A DNA stretch of 64,000 nt from Natrinema thermotolerans DSM 11552 (lineage in GTDB: Archaea; Halobacteriota; Halobacteria; Halobacteriales; Natrialbaceae). The stretch is from positions 110,063-174,062 of the forward strand of contig AOIR01000050.1 in the NCBI GenBank assembly GCA_000337115.1, written 5' to 3'. Positions 52,853 through 61,840 of this stretch are shown here, one piece after another (positions within the stretch are counted from its first letter, which is position 1; every line of letters begins with the position of its first letter). A model generated the notes under the pieces. That model worked only from the letters and a program-made list of their open reading frames with translations. It did no database searches and had not been told where the DNA came from. The position numbers and the translations under genes were made by a program.

Positions 52853-54316
52853 ATGACTGACACTTCTACAACAGACGAGACGGACGACTCCGCCGGCGGC
52901 GGCCGGGAGGCCGAACTGGTCGCACAAGACGATGGGCTCTCGGCCCGGCAGGAGTTTCAGATGCGGTTCGCACTCGCCCAGGCGCTGGGTGAGAATATCC
53001 CCGGCGACGAGGACTACTACGAGGTCTTCAGCTGGGACAAGAACCCGACCGTCGAGGACTTCTTCGCCCTCGCGCTGCGGAACCCCTACGCCTATGCTGT
53101 CACGTTCCTGCCGCCGTCGACGACCTGGCGCAACCCGCCGCAGATCGACGATAGGGACGAGCCCCCAGAGGGCGCCGACCAGACACAGTTCGAGGCCGAC
53201 GTCCAGGAACTCGTCGACGATCACCAACTGTGGCACTACGCGAAACGAGCCGACAAGCTCGCCGGTATCGGGAAGTTCGGCGTACTCGTCCTCGAGTTCG
53301 ACGACGTCGACGATCCCGACGGCTTCTCGAGCCCAGTCGAGGCCGGCGCCGAACTGACGGGACTCCGTCCGTTCTCAAGAGCGTCGGTTACAGATGTCGC
53401 AGTCGGTGGGCCTGGCTCTGGGCGCTGGGGTGACCCGGTCGAGTATACGCTCGACCTCTCGGACGAGAACGAGTACGAGACCGTGATCCAGCATCAGGGA
53501 GACGAGACGGTCGACGTCCACTGGCAGCGGGTAATCCACATCCCGTCGGACGAGCTTCTGGACGACGAGCTTCGAGGCATCCCGCGGCAGAAGCCGGTCT
53601 ACAACAACTTGGTCGACATCGAGAAGACGCTCGGCGCCGCCGGCCAACTCGTCTACCGAGCCGCTGCGTGGGGTATCCACATCAACATCTCCGAGGACTT
53701 CAACCTCGAGGACGACGGTGACGAACTCCGCGAACACCTCCAGCGCTGGCAGCACGGCCTCGAGAACGTCCTTCGGACCCACGGCGCCGACGACGTCAAG
53801 AGCCTCGGCGGCGAGGACATCGACCCGCAGCCGGTCATCGACCCGAACATCGAGGCGGTCAGTGCCCAGACGGGCCTCCCCCAGTCCGTCCTGAAGGGCA
53901 ACGAGACCGGCGAGCGGGCCACCACGCAGGACCTCAAGGAGTGGTACGGGAAGATAGCCGAACGGCGCAACGAGTTCGTCGAGCCGCAGATCGTCCGTGC
54001 GACCATCGACCAGCTGCAGGACATCGGCACGATCGCCGAGCCGCAGGGCGCTGGTTACGAGGTGAAGTGGCAGCCGCTGGCCGAGATGTCCGAGTCGGAC
54101 CAGGCAGAGATCCGCAAGACTCGGGCCGAGGTCCTCGAGACGTGGCTGCAGGTCGCGCCCGGCGTCCTCACCCCCAAGCAGCAGCTGGAGTTCATCGAGG
54201 ACGGCGATCTCCCGTCCGAACTCGAGGACGCCGACCTCCCGGAACTGGACGAAGCTGATCCGGAGGTCGCGGCACAGTTCGAGTCCGCGTTCGGTTCCGC
54301 GGAGGCTGATGACTGA
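52853..54316 (+). CDS. Portal protein
   Basis: A 487-residue protein after the terminase, in the position of a portal. ARQEFQMRFALAQALGENIP, LALRNPYAYAVTFLPPSTTW, QKPVYNNLVDIEKTLGAAGQ, VSAQTGLPQSVLKGNETGER and ATTQDLKEWYGKIAERRNEF match the DUF1073-type portals (crown, wing, stem). The dodecameric ring sits at the head vertex and is the channel for DNA. Ends with an acidic tail. Confidence 0.85.
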   Translation: MTDTSTTDETDDSAGGGREAELVAQDDGLSARQEFQMRFALAQALGENIPGDEDYYEVFSWDKNPTVEDFFALALRNPYAYAVTFLPPSTTWRNPPQIDDRDEPPEGADQTQFEADVQELVDDHQLWHYAKRADKLAGIGKFGVLVLEFDDVDDPDGFSSPVEAGAELTGLRPFSRASVTDVAVGGPGSGRWGDPVEYTLDLSDENEYETVIQHQGDETVDVHWQRVIHIPSDELLDDELRGIPRQKPVYNNLVDIEKTLGAAGQLVYRAAAWGIHINISEDFNLEDDGDELREHLQRWQHGLENVLRTHGADDVKSLGGEDIDPQPVIDPNIEAVSAQTGLPQSVLKGNETGERATTQDLKEWYGKIAERRNEFVEPQIVRATIDQLQDIGTIAEPQGAGYEVKWQPLAEMSESDQAEIRKTRAEVLETWLQVAPGVLTPKQQLEFIEDGDLPSELEDADLPELDEADPEVAAQFESAFGSAEADD

Positions 54317-54319
54317 GAC

Positions 54320-55423
54320 ATGAGCAGCGCTGCTTCCCTATCCGGCGACCGGCACCACCTCCATGCCCAGCAGCAGGATCCGACTAAGACGAAGACGATC
54401 CGGCAGACGTACGCTCGCCGACTCCGCGGGGCGTTCGGTCGGATCAACAGTACGATCCGCGACGCCGTCATCGAGGAGGACATCTTCGGCCTTCGCGACG
54501 ACGATCTCTCTGACGAGCAGGTCGAGGAGCTGCTCGACACGTTCGCGTCCGCGGATCGCGACGTCGAGCTACGGGCGGTCGATGAGCCACCGGACCTCAG
54601 CACGGTTCTGCCGAGCGAGCGCATCGAGCGCTTCCGGGAGTGGCTCCAGACCGCTCAGGAATCGGAGGTCCTCGAGGTCATCGATCGAGACGAGAACGTC
54701 TGGGTACGCCGGGCGTACGAGCGCGGCCTCGAGGACGCCGACACGAACCTTCGCCAAGCTGGCCTCGATATCGAGTCGACCGATTCCAAGGCGGCCCGGG
54801 AGTTGGTCGAGATGCCGGTTCACGAGCGGAAGCTGCAGGTCCTATTCAGTCGGAACTATGCCGAACTCGAGGGCATCACCAACGCGGTCGCCCAGCAGGT
54901 CACCCGCGAACTAGCCGACGGGATCGCGGCCGGCGAGAACCCGACGAAGATGGCGCGCCGGATCACCGATCGGGTCAACAAGATCGGGAAGACGCGGGCA
55001 ACAGTTCTTGCGAGGACCGAGACGATCAACGCCCACACGCAGTCGACGATCGAGCGCTACCGGCAGCAGGGTATCAACTCAGTTGGCCTCGAGCCAGAGG
55101 TGCAGGTCCAGACCGCCGGCGACCAGCGCGTTTGCGATCGGTGTGCCTCGGTCGCCCAGCGCGGCCCCTGGACGCTCGACGAGTTCGAGGGCTCGGAGAA
55201 CCAGCCGCCGATCCATCCGCAGTGTCGCTGCGCGGTGATCCCGATCGTGAACGAGGCCGCCGCAGCGGCGCTCGAGGCACACCCCCACGAGTTCGTCGCG
55301 ATGTACCGTACTGGTGCGTTCGTCGACGAGTCGCGTGAGCGCTACGAGGCGCTCGCAGCGACGGACGTCGACGGCGCTCAGGAACTGGTCGCCCACTTCT
55401 CACCAACCCAGGCAGCAGCTTGA
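54320..55423 (+). CDS. Minor head protein, SPP1 gp7 / Mu F-like
   Basis: A 367-residue protein. The C-terminal MuF domain is clear: LARTETINAHTQSTIERYRQ, VCDRCASVAQRGPWTLDE, and PPIHPQCRCAVIPIVNEA with the CxxC and HPxCxC motifs. The N-terminal half is helical and would contact the portal. Such proteins help head assembly and may be injected. Starts 4 nt after the portal stop (TGAGACATG). Confidence 0.88.
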   Translation: MSSAASLSGDRHHLHAQQQDPTKTKTIRQTYARRLRGAFGRINSTIRDAVIEEDIFGLRDDDLSDEQVEELLDTFASADRDVELRAVDEPPDLSTVLPSERIERFREWLQTAQESEVLEVIDRDENVWVRRAYERGLEDADTNLRQAGLDIESTDSKAARELVEMPVHERKLQVLFSRNYAELEGITNAVAQQVTRELADGIAAGENPTKMARRITDRVNKIGKTRATVLARTETINAHTQSTIERYRQQGINSVGLEPEVQVQTAGDQRVCDRCASVAQRGPWTLDEFEGSENQPPIHPQCRCAVIPIVNEAAAAALEAHPHEFVAMYRTGAFVDESRERYEALAATDVDGAQELVAHFSPTQAAA

Positions 55424-55497
55424 TCCCGGGCCCGATGACCCCCGTACGACACCCACCACGCGAGCGGTGAGGGGCGAGGTCCTGGGCCGATGCAACC

Positions 55498-57159
55498 ATG
55501 AAGAACAACGATACGCATGACCTGCGGGTGTCGGCCCGAACGGCTCGGCTAACCGCAGGTCAAGACGACGATGATGAGCCGCCGTGGCGCTTCAGCGGCA
55601 TCGCGGTCGCTGCTGGGGATATCCTCCACATGGACGACGGGACGCGGGTCCTGATGACTGCGGAGGAGCTCCAGAAGGCAGCCGAGTCTCAGGCTGGCGA
55701 ACCGCTCACAACCGACCATCCCGAAGACGACGACGGCCGTCCGGTATACCCGCCGCCGACCGAGGAAACGGTCGGGAAGGTCCCGAAGGCAGGTTGGATC
55801 GAGGAAGCGGATGCAGTCGGCTACGAAGCGACGACCCACGATCGGGATATCGCCGACGGAGTTCGTGGCGGGACGTACGAGGTCTCTGTCCACCCACGAT
55901 TCCAGGTCGAGCCGTACGATGATCCCGAGGCCGACGTCAAGGCGTCGAACATCAAGTTCCTCGACCTCTCCGTGGTCTCGAAGGGCGACAGTCCATCGAA
56001 CACCGCGGAGTGGGGCCCGAACGAGGCGCTGGCGTCGTTCACGCATTCCACAGACTTCCGCGACCAGCTGACCGCTGCCTACGATGACGGTGCCGCGGAC
56101 GATGACACCGAGAGCCTGGTCGAACGACTGGCTCGGAAGTTCGGTATCATCGGCGATCGCGGTGACCGGCGTGGCTTCATCCGTGTAGAGCCGCAGACCA
56201 GCGACGGCGAAGCGATCCGCGTCGCTGAAGCCGGCTTCGAAGACGCTCGCTGGATGGCGTGCGCTCACCTCGAGGGTACCGAGTACCCGGACATCGGTCC
56301 AGGACTTAGCCCTTCGATTGGCGAGGCTGACGCAGTCTCGGCCGGCGAACTCCTCACCGATCAGGCGATCGATCTGGACGAGCCGCTCGAGGAGGATGCC
56401 GACGTCTACGTCGCGCTTCACTACGCGAGCGAGGACGGCGAGATGCTGGACCTCATCACGAGCGCGGACGGTGGCTACTTCTACGACTCGGCGTTCGTCG
56501 GTGTGGCTCCAGCAGAAGCGGACGTCACGGCCGGCACCGGCGGTGGACAGAAGCCTGGTACGCAAACGATGGGGGCGGAATCCTCTGTGGACGACTCTCC
56601 TACGACAGACATGGACGACAACACCCGAGAGCAGTACATCACGTTCCTGACCGCCAACGCGGACTTCGATAAGGAGTCCCTCGAGGCGATGGACGACAAC
56701 GTACTCGAACAGACGTACGAACTCGCCGCCGAGGACGCCGCCAGTAACGGTGGCAGCGACGGCGGTAGCAACGACGACCCGGACAACGGCGGCGACGGCA
56801 AGACGCTCGGAGAGATGACGCCTGCCGAGGCGAAGGTCGCCCTCGAGGAGCAGGGGTTCGTCACCGAGGACAACGCCGGCGATCTCGTCGCCCAGGCCCA
56901 GGAAGAAGCCACGAAGGGGCAGAAGGTCGACGAGATCATCGCCCACTCCGACCAGTACGACGAGGACGACCGCGAGGACCTCATGGCCTCCGCGGACGCG
57001 CTCGTCGATCGAGAACACGATCACGTCGCCGGCGACGGCGGCATGGGGCTTCCCGGAGCGGCTGGCATCACAGCGTCCGCTTCGCCGGCGGCGGGCGGCG
57101 CCGAAGACAACAGCGAGGAAGACCCCGACGAGTACGGCACCGGGGTCGCGGAGAACTGA
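55498..57159 (+). CDS. Prohead protease/scaffold-type protein with an extra haloarchaeal surface-like domain
   Basis: A 553-residue protein in the place of the prohead protease and scaffold. Residues about 30-180 look like a DUF2213/S78-type protease (LTTDHPEDDDGRPVYPPPTE with His, YEVSVHPRF with Ser, DLSVVSKGDSPSN). The C-terminal third is acidic and Gly/Asn-rich with helices (MTPAEAKVALEEQGF), fit for a scaffold. In between (about residues 220-345) is a beta-rich piece with LDEPLEEDADVYVALHYASE and GGYFYDSAFVGVAPAEADV, resembling the DUF7282 domain of haloarchaeal cell-surface proteins. Domain call from memory. Confidence 0.72.
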   Translation: MKNNDTHDLRVSARTARLTAGQDDDDEPPWRFSGIAVAAGDILHMDDGTRVLMTAEELQKAAESQAGEPLTTDHPEDDDGRPVYPPPTEETVGKVPKAGWIEEADAVGYEATTHDRDIADGVRGGTYEVSVHPRFQVEPYDDPEADVKASNIKFLDLSVVSKGDSPSNTAEWGPNEALASFTHSTDFRDQLTAAYDDGAADDDTESLVERLARKFGIIGDRGDRRGFIRVEPQTSDGEAIRVAEAGFEDARWMACAHLEGTEYPDIGPGLSPSIGEADAVSAGELLTDQAIDLDEPLEEDADVYVALHYASEDGEMLDLITSADGGYFYDSAFVGVAPAEADVTAGTGGGQKPGTQTMGAESSVDDSPTTDMDDNTREQYITFLTANADFDKESLEAMDDNVLEQTYELAAEDAASNGGSDGGSNDDPDNGGDGKTLGEMTPAEAKVALEEQGFVTEDNAGDLVAQAQEEATKGQKVDEIIAHSDQYDEDDREDLMASADALVDREHDHVAGDGGMGLPGAAGITASASPAAGGAEDNSEEDPDEYGTGVAEN

Positions 57160-57169
57160 GGTGAGATAG

Positions 57170-57661
57170 ATGACGCAACTCAACACGCAGACGTCGGTTC
57201 TCGCACAGACCAACGACGCCGAAGACTACGACGATGACAACGCGCTCGAGCAACTCGAGCCCGGTCAGGGCGTCGTTCGTGGGGCTGGCGGCTACGCGGT
57301 CGCCGGCGCCGACTCGAAGACCAAGCGCGTCGTTCGCGAACAGCGAAACCCTGGCAGCCGCGGGGTAGGAACGAACCAGAGCCCGCTGGAGATCACCTAC
57401 CCGGCGGGCTCGAACGTCGAGACGATCGGCTTTCAGAGCCACGACGAGGCCCGACTGCTCGTCGCCTACGCCGACGTCGACGGCGACGGCACCGACGACA
57501 CCTACACCGAGGGCGCCGACCTCGGCTGGAACGCCAACGGCTACCTCGAGGTCATCAGCGGCGGCTCGCCGACTGAGGCGGTCGCGACGATCGCGGACGA
57601 GGACGGTGTGACGATGAGCAGCGGCGACGACCCGACCCACGTTCTCGTGGAGTTCTACTGA
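57170..57661 (+). CDS. Putative capsid decoration protein
   Basis: A 163-residue acidic beta-rich protein between the protease/scaffold and the major capsid protein, the usual place for a head-decoration protein. VLAQTNDAEDYDDDNALEQL, NQSPLEITYPAGSNVETIGF, ARLLVAYADVDGDGTDDTYT (a DVDGDGTDD calcium-loop-like motif). No known family could be fixed; call from position. Confidence 0.5.
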   Translation: MTQLNTQTSVLAQTNDAEDYDDDNALEQLEPGQGVVRGAGGYAVAGADSKTKRVVREQRNPGSRGVGTNQSPLEITYPAGSNVETIGFQSHDEARLLVAYADVDGDGTDDTYTEGADLGWNANGYLEVISGGSPTEAVATIADEDGVTMSSGDDPTHVLVEFY

Positions 57662-57672
57662 GGTGAGCATTC

Positions 57673-58824
57673 ATGGCAACTACTGATAGCGTTACGCAGC
57701 ACGACCCGCAGATGGCCGAAGAGTTCGAGGGGGCGTCGCGCCTCCACGAAACGGCGCTGTTCAACCCGGTCAGAAAACAGCGTGAACAGGCGTGGAAGCA
57801 GATCCGCGCCCAGTCCCCGCTCGGTCCGGACATGTGGGACGATCTCGACCAGGCGATCGGGATCAAGCAGCCGTCGGCGGAACTGACCGCCGACTCCGCG
57901 ATGCAGGTCGACTCCTGGCAGGAGTACGCGGAGACCATCCTCGACGACCAGTTCGTCCAGTCGACGGTCATCGACCAGCTGATCGGCGCTGGCTTCGGCG
58001 TCAGCGCGAGCCTCTTCCGCTACGCGTACTTCGACCGCCTCCGCGCCACCCGCCTCGAAGCCAACCGGAGCATGAACGCGCGGGCCCGCAGCGTCCAAGA
58101 GATGCCCGCGAACGCCCTCCACGGCGTCCCGCTCTGGATCCACCACGTCGACTACGAGTTCGACAGCCGCGAGGTCCAGAACGCGATGCAGTTCGGTGAC
58201 GACCTCGACACCAGCGTCGGTCAGGAGGCTCGCCGAGCGCTCAACCGCTCGGAGCACGGCCTCCTCTGGAACGGCGAAGGTCGCGAGATTCCGACCGACC
58301 GCGGCACCCTCGCGGCCACGGGTCTCGACTCCGACGCCGATCTCATCCTGCAGGCCAGCGGATCGAACGGCTGGGTCAACAGCCCGGAAGAGATCCTCGC
58401 CGACTTCAAGGAACTCCACGACACCGTCGAGGATCAGACCGATGTTCAGGATCAGGACGACGTCCCGCTGGTCTCCGAGGTCGGCGGCTGGATCTTCGTC
58501 CCCCGCGCCCTGTGGGGCGAGGTCGACCGCGAGGACTACGAGACCTCCGCGACCGACGAGCCGATCATGGAGCGCCTCGAGCGGAAGTACCCGTACCTCA
58601 ACATCGTCCCGGCGCCGCGCCTGGACGCCGACAGCGCGATCCTGCTGCTGAACGATCCGCGGTACTTCCAGATGGTCGTCGCCCAGGGCGTCACGAACAC
58701 GAACTGGGAGGTCGACGGCGGCTTCGGCCTGCGCAACAAGACTCTCTCGAGTCGGACGCCGTTCGTCCGCCGATCGCCGGACGGCGTGCGCGGCATCGCT
58801 CGAATCACCGGTATCAACGCCTAA
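57673..58824 (+). CDS. Major capsid protein (HK97 fold)
   Basis: A 383-residue protein; length, position and layout fit an HK97-like major capsid protein. N-terminal arm with FEGASRLHETALFNPVRKQR, long-helix-like segment with AIGIKQPSAELTADSAMQ, P-domain strand LHGVPLWIHHVDYEFDSREV, the loop RSEHGLLWNGEGREIPTDRG, and C-terminal LVSEVGGWIFVPRALWGEVD and MERLERKYPYLNIVPAPRLD, then ILLLNDPRYFQMVVAQGV. Resembles the encapsulin-like/linocin group of capsids. It would form the icosahedral shell. Confidence 0.8.
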   Translation: MATTDSVTQHDPQMAEEFEGASRLHETALFNPVRKQREQAWKQIRAQSPLGPDMWDDLDQAIGIKQPSAELTADSAMQVDSWQEYAETILDDQFVQSTVIDQLIGAGFGVSASLFRYAYFDRLRATRLEANRSMNARARSVQEMPANALHGVPLWIHHVDYEFDSREVQNAMQFGDDLDTSVGQEARRALNRSEHGLLWNGEGREIPTDRGTLAATGLDSDADLILQASGSNGWVNSPEEILADFKELHDTVEDQTDVQDQDDVPLVSEVGGWIFVPRALWGEVDREDYETSATDEPIMERLERKYPYLNIVPAPRLDADSAILLLNDPRYFQMVVAQGVTNTNWEVDGGFGLRNKTLSSRTPFVRRSPDGVRGIARITGINA

Positions 58825-58835
58825 GGTGATCGGAC

Positions 58836-59210
58836 ATGAGCGAGCCAACCGTTCGCGTCCGGGTCGCCGGCGCACAGTTCCGGTTCGACCGTGAACAGTA
58901 CACTCGCGGTGACGAGCTCGAGGTCCCCGAACGGATCGTCAGTCGTCATCCGCGGACGCTCGCGATCGTCGAGGAAGACGTCGACGACGACGGAGGGGCC
59001 ACCGGTGCCGGGGACGCCACCGGCGAGCTGGCCGTCGACGATCTCGATCCTCACCCGAAGGATCTCGACGTCCCAGGGCTGGAAGATCGTATCGCGGATG
59101 TCGACGATGTCAGCCTCCTCAAGGCGATCAAGGAGGCCGAGAAGCAGAACGACGATCGTACGACCGCGAAGAACGCGATCGACTCGCGACTGAACGAACT
59201 CGAGGGGTAA
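58836..59210 (+). CDS. Head or head-tail completion protein, unknown
   Basis: A 124-residue protein after the major capsid gene. A beta-strand-rich start (MSEPTVRVRVAGAQFRFDRE), an Asp/Gly-rich linker, then a small helix pair (VSLLKAIKEAEKQNDDRTTA, KNAIDSRLNELEG) like a SAP/Rho-type minidomain. Position fits a completion protein. Family not recognised. Confidence 0.55.
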   Translation: MSEPTVRVRVAGAQFRFDREQYTRGDELEVPERIVSRHPRTLAIVEEDVDDDGGATGAGDATGELAVDDLDPHPKDLDVPGLEDRIADVDDVSLLKAIKEAEKQNDDRTTAKNAIDSRLNELEG

Positions 59211-59213
59211 CGG

Positions 59214-59573
59214 ATGGCCACCGCAACGCCGACGGACGTCCGCCTCGAGATCGACACGAAGCTGGGCGACGAGAAGATCCAGAAGGTCATCGAGCGCAAG
59301 GCGCGCGACATCGATCGCGACGACAACGTCGGCGGCCTCGACGATCCAGATCGGCGCGACCTCGAGGCCGTGCTGGCGGCGCTGCACATCGCGACGAAAC
59401 TCGACCGGGCAGCCAGCAGCCAACAGGTCGGGAACGCACAGAAGTCCTACGAGGAGTCGTCCGTCGACGAACTCCGAGCTGACGCTCGCCGGCTCGGGGC
59501 GACGGACGAACTGCTGGGAATCGGTGCGATGAACAAGACCGCGTCGATCAGCGTCCCCGATACGAGGGGCTGA
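59214..59573 (+). CDS. Head-tail connector-like protein
   Basis: A 119-residue mostly helical acidic protein (TPTDVRLEIDTKLGDEKIQK, then RRDLEAVLAALHIATKLDRA). In tailed viruses a gp6-like adaptor of this size and helix content follows the capsid gene. It starts 3 nt after the previous stop. Assignment by place and secondary structure only. Confidence 0.55.
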   Translation: MATATPTDVRLEIDTKLGDEKIQKVIERKARDIDRDDNVGGLDDPDRRDLEAVLAALHIATKLDRAASSQQVGNAQKSYEESSVDELRADARRLGATDELLGIGAMNKTASISVPDTRG

Positions 59574-59581
59574 CCTGACCC

Positions 59582-60028
59582 ATGCTTTCTGGCTTCGAAA
59601 ACGACGAGGCGGTGTTCTTCGTCGAGCGTCAGGTCGGGTCCGAAGAGGGCCCGTACGGCGAGACCGAGCCAGTCTACGTGTGGATCCCGCTGTCGCTCGA
59701 AGACGACCAGTGGGACTACGTCGACGGCGAGGTCGTCTACGACGAGGCCGACGTCGAGGCCGCCGAGGTACGGTCCGAGCAGCGCAGTGCCGAGTACATT
59801 CGCGAGGTCTACTCGGAATGGCCACAGGAGGTCTATCGGCTGTACGTCGATCCAGTGGACGTCGGCTCGATCACGGGGGGTAACTACGAACTCGAGATCG
59901 AGGCTGACGACCGCGTCGACCTCGTAAGCGTCGACGGTCGGTTCGCGACCCAGCCGCCGAACGTCCAGCGGCTCGACTCGGCCGTTCCAGAGTACGTCGA
60001 ACTCGAAGTGACGAGAGTGGAGGTCTGA
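59582..60028 (+). CDS. Head-tail connector or completion protein
   Basis: A 148-residue beta-rich protein (VFFVERQVGSEEGPYGETEP, ELEIEADDRVDLVSVDGRFA, VPEYVELEVTRVEV). It lies between the helical adaptor and the gp10-like gene, where a stopper-type protein would be. No family is recognised. Confidence 0.52.
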   Translation: MLSGFENDEAVFFVERQVGSEEGPYGETEPVYVWIPLSLEDDQWDYVDGEVVYDEADVEAAEVRSEQRSAEYIREVYSEWPQEVYRLYVDPVDVGSITGGNYELEIEADDRVDLVSVDGRFATQPPNVQRLDSAVPEYVELEVTRVEV

Positions 60029-60030
60029 CG

Positions 60031-60417
60031 ATGGACGTCAACCTCGACTTCGAGAGCGGCTTCGCTCCCGAGGACGCCCAGGAGGTGTTCGAGAGCATGG
60101 TCGAGAGCGCTGACGACCAGCTCATGGAGCGGATGGAAGAGGCCGAGCAGAACATCCAGAAAGAGGCCCAGCAGCGCTCCCCCGTCGACACCGGGAACCT
60201 CCGGGCCTCGTGGACGGGGCTAACCGAGGCTCGGCGCGGGACGATCATGACCGAGGTCGGCAACACCACCGACTACGCCGAGTTCGTCGAGAAGGGGACC
60301 AGCAAGATGGCCGCGCAACCGATGCTCCGGCCGGCGATGGACCGCGAGCAGATGGCGCTGATCCGCGACATCGAGCAGCTGGTCACGAAGATCGCCGCGA
60401 AGGAGGGCAACGCATGA
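60031..60417 (+). CDS. HK97 gp10-like tail completion protein
   Basis: A 128-residue protein with the family pattern QQRSPVDTGNLRASWTGLTE followed by VGNTTDYAEFVEKGTSKMAA and QPMLRPAMDREQ. HK97 gp10-like proteins join head and tail. The stop overlaps the next start (ATGA at 60414). Confidence 0.87.
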   Translation: MDVNLDFESGFAPEDAQEVFESMVESADDQLMERMEEAEQNIQKEAQQRSPVDTGNLRASWTGLTEARRGTIMTEVGNTTDYAEFVEKGTSKMAAQPMLRPAMDREQMALIRDIEQLVTKIAAKEGNA

Positions 60418-60845
60418 CCTACGGCCTACACGATGCCCTGCGGGACACGATCGTCGACCTGCGGGATCACGACGAACTCGTCACGCACCTCGAGGATACC
60501 AGTGCGATCGACGAGGGTTGGCCGAAGGATCCCCAGGAGTACCCGGTCGTCGTCCGTGTCCAGCCGGTCACGGAGACATCGAACTCTCAGCGAGAGTTCT
60601 CGACGATCCAGCGGCAGTTCCGGGTCCAAGTCGCGGTCGTCGCGAAGGACTCCTGGCGCTCCGACCAGGACGCCCCGACCTACCGGATAGCCGAGATCAT
60701 GGCGGCGGTCGCCGACCGACTCGACGTCGCCGTCGACGCGCCGGAGCTGCTGCCCAGCGGCACCGACTCGAGCGGCTGGACCGAGGTCACCGGCGACCGC
60801 CTCGCGCTCACCCAGGACTGGCTGACGATGACCTACACGCGATAA
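60414..60845 (+). CDS. Tail terminator-like protein
   Basis: A 143-residue protein: LHDALRDTIVDLRDHDELVT, YPVVVRVQPVTETSNSQREF, STIQRQFRVQVAVVAKDSWR, IMAAVADRLDVAVDAPEL and RLALTQDWLTMTYTR. The alpha-beta-beta-alpha-beta pattern and place after gp10 fit a tail terminator that caps the tail tube. Confidence 0.68.
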   Translation: MTYGLHDALRDTIVDLRDHDELVTHLEDTSAIDEGWPKDPQEYPVVVRVQPVTETSNSQREFSTIQRQFRVQVAVVAKDSWRSDQDAPTYRIAEIMAAVADRLDVAVDAPELLPSGTDSSGWTEVTGDRLALTQDWLTMTYTR

Positions 60846-60847
60846 CG

Positions 60848-60991
60848 ATGCCATCAGGAGAGATCGCCCGCGGTCCAACCGCGCACGTCGACGCACAGAT
60901 CACCAACGCCCAGCCCGACGCGGCGTTCGGTCGAGACGACACTGGCCGGGTGACCGGCCGACTGGCCATCTACGGCCCCGGGGAACCATAA
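60848..60991 (+). CDS. Small tail-module protein, 47 residues
   Basis: An ORF of 48 codons, MPSGEIARGPTAHVDAQITN and then a basic/acidic short end. It starts 2 nt after the previous stop and ends 1 nt before the next ATG. Tight packing supports a gene; function unknown. Confidence 0.5.
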   Translation: MPSGEIARGPTAHVDAQITNAQPDAAFGRDDTGRVTGRLAIYGPGEP

Positions 60992-60992
60992 C

Positions 60993-61307
60993 ATGACGAT
61001 CAAATCAGCCTACGCCGGCGAGGACATCCCGATCCAGATCGCGTACACGAACGCGGCCGGGGCGGTCGATCCGGACGACCAGGACACCGACGACACACCC
61101 GATGCCGACATCACGATCACCGCCAACAGCGACGGGACCGAAGTGATCTCGGCCCAGGCGATGACGCACAACGACGTCGGAGAGTTCGAGTACGTCTGGG
61201 ACACCGACGCCGACGCGAACGGCGAGGGTACGTACCTGGTTGAGGTCACCGCCGAGTTCAGTGGCGAAACAAAGATCAACCGATCGCAGATCACGCTCAA
61301 GGAGTAA
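60993..61307 (+). CDS. Ig-like tail protein, putative
   Basis: A 104-residue protein of seven or so predicted beta-strands (SAYAGEDIPIQIAYTNAAGA, DITITANSDGTEVISAQAMT, YLVEVTAEFSGETKINRSQI). The pattern resembles an immunoglobulin-like fold, often used as decoration on tail tubes or fibres. The loop DPDDQDTDDTPDAD is acidic. Family not fixed. Confidence 0.58.
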   Translation: MTIKSAYAGEDIPIQIAYTNAAGAVDPDDQDTDDTPDADITITANSDGTEVISAQAMTHNDVGEFEYVWDTDADANGEGTYLVEVTAEFSGETKINRSQITLKE

Positions 61308-61310
61308 CCT

Positions 61311-61829
61311 ATGGCAGACATCACCAACGATCTCGAAGTCGAGGGTAGTATCGTATCGGTCGTCCACTGCGACGAGAGTGGCACCGACCCAGTCCGAACC
61401 GTACTCGCACTGTGTACCAAAGACGACCTCTCGGTGTCGATCGACGAGTCGGACGACGACTTCAATCCCGGATCGCAGCGACGCACCAAGCGGATCCGGA
61501 CGAACAACACGATCGACGTCGAAGTCGCGTCCGCGATCGCGCCGGACCTCGAGTCGCTCGAGATGATCGGCGTGGCCGACTCCGACGGGAAGATCACGTT
61601 CGACAGCTCCGACCGGAAGATCAACGGCGACGAGTACCTTGAGATCGCGTACTTCGCCGACGAGCCGGACTTCAGCACGGTCGACATGGAAGCGGACTCC
61701 GAGCTCCTCCACCGCTTCGAAGACTGCGAGGTCACGTCGCCGGAGATCGACCCCTCTGCGACGCCGCCGACGGCCTCGTGGACGACCTGGGTGGAGGGCG
61801 ACGCCTGGATCGACTACTCGAGCGCCTAA
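61311..61829 (+). CDS. Tail tube protein, putative
   Basis: A 172-residue protein just upstream of the tail chaperone genes, where siphovirus tail tube proteins are coded. ITNDLEVEGSIVSVVHCDES, IRTNNTIDVEVASAIAPDLE, and GEYLEIAYFADEPDF-type strands fit a beta-barrel tube monomer. Assigned by place and size. Confidence 0.62.
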   Translation: MADITNDLEVEGSIVSVVHCDESGTDPVRTVLALCTKDDLSVSIDESDDDFNPGSQRRTKRIRTNNTIDVEVASAIAPDLESLEMIGVADSDGKITFDSSDRKINGDEYLEIAYFADEPDFSTVDMEADSELLHRFEDCEVTSPEIDPSATPPTASWTTWVEGDAWIDYSSA

Positions 61830-61840
61830 CTGACTGAGCC

